Shown: piece by piece, positions 63,129 through 64,000 of the stretch | Layout: the number at the start of each line of letters is the position of its first letter | Numbering within the stretch: position 1 is the stretch's first letter | From: Flavobacteriales bacterium | GTDB taxonomy: Bacteria; Bacteroidota; Bacteroidia; Flavobacteriales; Schleiferiaceae | DNA: 64,000 nt | Assembly (NCBI GenBank): GCA_017795025.1 | Contig: CP051243.1 | Coordinates: 1,178,001-1,242,000, forward strand | Direction of reading: 5' to 3' | Position numbers and translations under genes: made by a program | The notes under the pieces: generated by a model | Told to the model about the DNA's origin: nothing | Databases searched by the model: none | The model's input: the letters and a program-made list of their open reading frames with translations, nothing else

Positions 63129-64000
63129 GGGCTAAGTACGGCCTGACCGTTTTGGTGGACTAAATTATGCCCTTCCATAATTTCATTTTGGGCATCGATT
63201 TCCGGCAAATATAAAATTCGCAAGCCAGCTTCTCGTGCCGAATCAATCTCTGCCTGGCTGCTATAATGATCTATCAAGTGATGATTTTGCGGGTATTTAA
63301 ACACTAATTCGGGCCAGTACCACCCCGCTACTACTAAACTGGGGGGCGCTTTCTTGAGCACCTCAATACTTTGATCTACCGTTTGGGAACGCACCGAACG
63401 CTTTTCTTGGTCTATGCGCAAGGCTCCTTTTACCGGATCACAAAAAACGGTTTGCCCCCCCGCCTCAAATTTAAATGCGGCCGGACCAGGCTCCGCTCCG
63501 CGCCAAGGGTTTTCGTAATCAAAACCGAAAATTAACAAGGAAGCTAAACTGCTATAGGCAGCCCATCGCGACCAGCCTTTCGGCAGATAAATAGCCATCA
63601 AAATAAGGACAAAGGGAACCGCCGGAATAAAGAATTCGGCTTTAAAAGGTAAGCGAAGAAAAACGAAAAGCTGTAGGGCAATCACCAATACCAAAAACGG
63701 TAATAGGCGCGAGGCTTTTAGATGAGGCGCCATTTCCTTAGCTTCAAATCCCCGGAAAAGCCGAATGATAGCCGCGGCGATAAAGAGTAAAAAAGGGAAT
63801 CCCCAAATACCGATGGACAATTTATAAAGGACCGATGCCCAGGACGGGAATGGTGGTTTATGAAAGTCTAAAAATGCCCAACCATAATGAATAAAAGGCA
63901 GGCTATAAGCAAGCATGGACAGTAAGCCCGCCCCCAAAGCAATGGTGAAATAAGACCGCCAGTTTCGAAAGCCTAGTAAAACGATAAAGGGGGCGATAAA
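63125..64000 (-). CDS. Multi-spanning membrane protein, probably surface glycan related; 5' end outside window
   Basis: The frame is open to the right edge, so the start lies beyond it; a TTG at 63935-63937 is not taken as the start because 21 in-frame codons precede it. About five or six hydrophobic helices in the first 150 visible residues, followed by a soluble tail of about 140 residues (YPQNHHLIDHYSSQAEID). The pattern recalls GT-C or PMT-like glycosyltransferase C-termini, but no catalytic motif is visible. Coupled to the glycosyltransferase by the 4-base overlap. Confidence 0.7.
   Translation of the reverse strand, partial: FIAPFIVLLGFRNWRSYFTIALGAGLLSMLAYSLPFIHYGWAFLDFHKPPFPSWASVLYKLSIGIWGFPFLLFIAAAIIRLFRGFEAKEMAPHLKASRLLPFLVLVIALQLFVFLRLPFKAEFFIPAVPFVLILMAIYLPKGWSRWAAYSSLASLLIFGFDYENPWRGAEPGPAAFKFEAGGQTVFCDPVKGALRIDQEKRSVRSQTVDQSIEVLKKAPPSLVVAGWYWPELVFKYPQNHHLIDHYSSQAEIDSAREAGLRILYLPEIDAQNEIMEGHNLVHQNGQAVLSP

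Noticed and set aside
1-64000. tRNA, rRNA, CRISPR, insertion sequence or prophage
   Set aside because: No tRNA cloverleaf with a GTTCRA loop, no spaced identical repeats of CRISPR type, and no transposase or phage gene was seen.

Overview
The window is chromosomal DNA from a member of the Bacteroidota, most probably a marine-type Flavobacteriales. Three large secreted proteins carry type IX secretion (T9SS) type-A C-terminal sorting domains. There is a PorE-like OmpA/PD40 protein, a TonB-dependent receptor with a carboxypeptidase-like N-terminal domain, several families known mainly from flavobacteria (DUF5723, DUF6095, DUF6952, WbqC, TIGR02757), and promoter boxes matching the Bacteroidota -7 consensus TAnnTTTG. 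I saw no tRNA, rRNA, CRISPR array, insertion sequence or prophage. The genus cannot be fixed from sequence reading alone.

Layout. 1-3981: a compact plus-strand operon with the end of signal peptidase I, a WbqC protein, a secreted SH3-like protein and an acyl-CoA carboxylase beta subunit. 3982-7285: the only loose, accessory-looking stretch, with a hairpin cluster, an AT-rich lipoprotein gene, a von Willebrand A (VWA) lipoprotein gene flanked by inverted copies of a dispersed repeat, and a 22-bp-period repeat array before rocD. 7286-15132: housekeeping genes (ornithine aminotransferase, an RNA m5U methyltransferase, KdsB, TIGR02757, a rhomboid protease, RarA). 15136-21033: envelope genes, namely an operon of two lipoproteins around a DUF5723 barrel, then the PorE-like protein. 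21077-29161: small lipoprotein, pirin, an XRE/S24 regulator coupled to a PA0069-type radical SAM protein, a T9SS cargo with Asp-box motifs, OsmC, DUF6952 and a VWA/AAA pair. 29330-36700: a LysM/periplasmic-binding fusion, GuaA, an SRPBCC/GyrI-like membrane protein and a TonB-dependent receptor. 36732-42228: a cNMP-sensor histidine kinase coupled to a response regulator fused to a thioredoxin-reductase-like flavoprotein, a tiny lipoprotein, and an egtB-egtD ergothioneine pair. 42225-46533: PIG-L deacetylase, a 35-residue membrane peptide and a sodium:solute symporter. 46709-58259: a subtilase T9SS cargo, ClpB, and a 1630-residue multi-domain T9SS adhesin-like protein. 58350-64000: FAH-family hydrolase, DEDDh exonuclease, a 2-oxo acid dehydrogenase E2, and two cell-surface glycan genes running off the right edge.

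Functional themes are envelope biogenesis and secretion, redox and thiol chemistry (ergothioneine, OsmC, the TrxR-like response regulator), and proteostasis or DNA maintenance (ClpB, RarA, rhomboid). The best candidates for something undescribed are the 22-bp-period array at 7078-7275, the 35-residue coupled peptide at 43941-44048, the S24 regulator/radical SAM pair with a palindrome upstream, and the four-part glycosyltransferase at 61176-63128.
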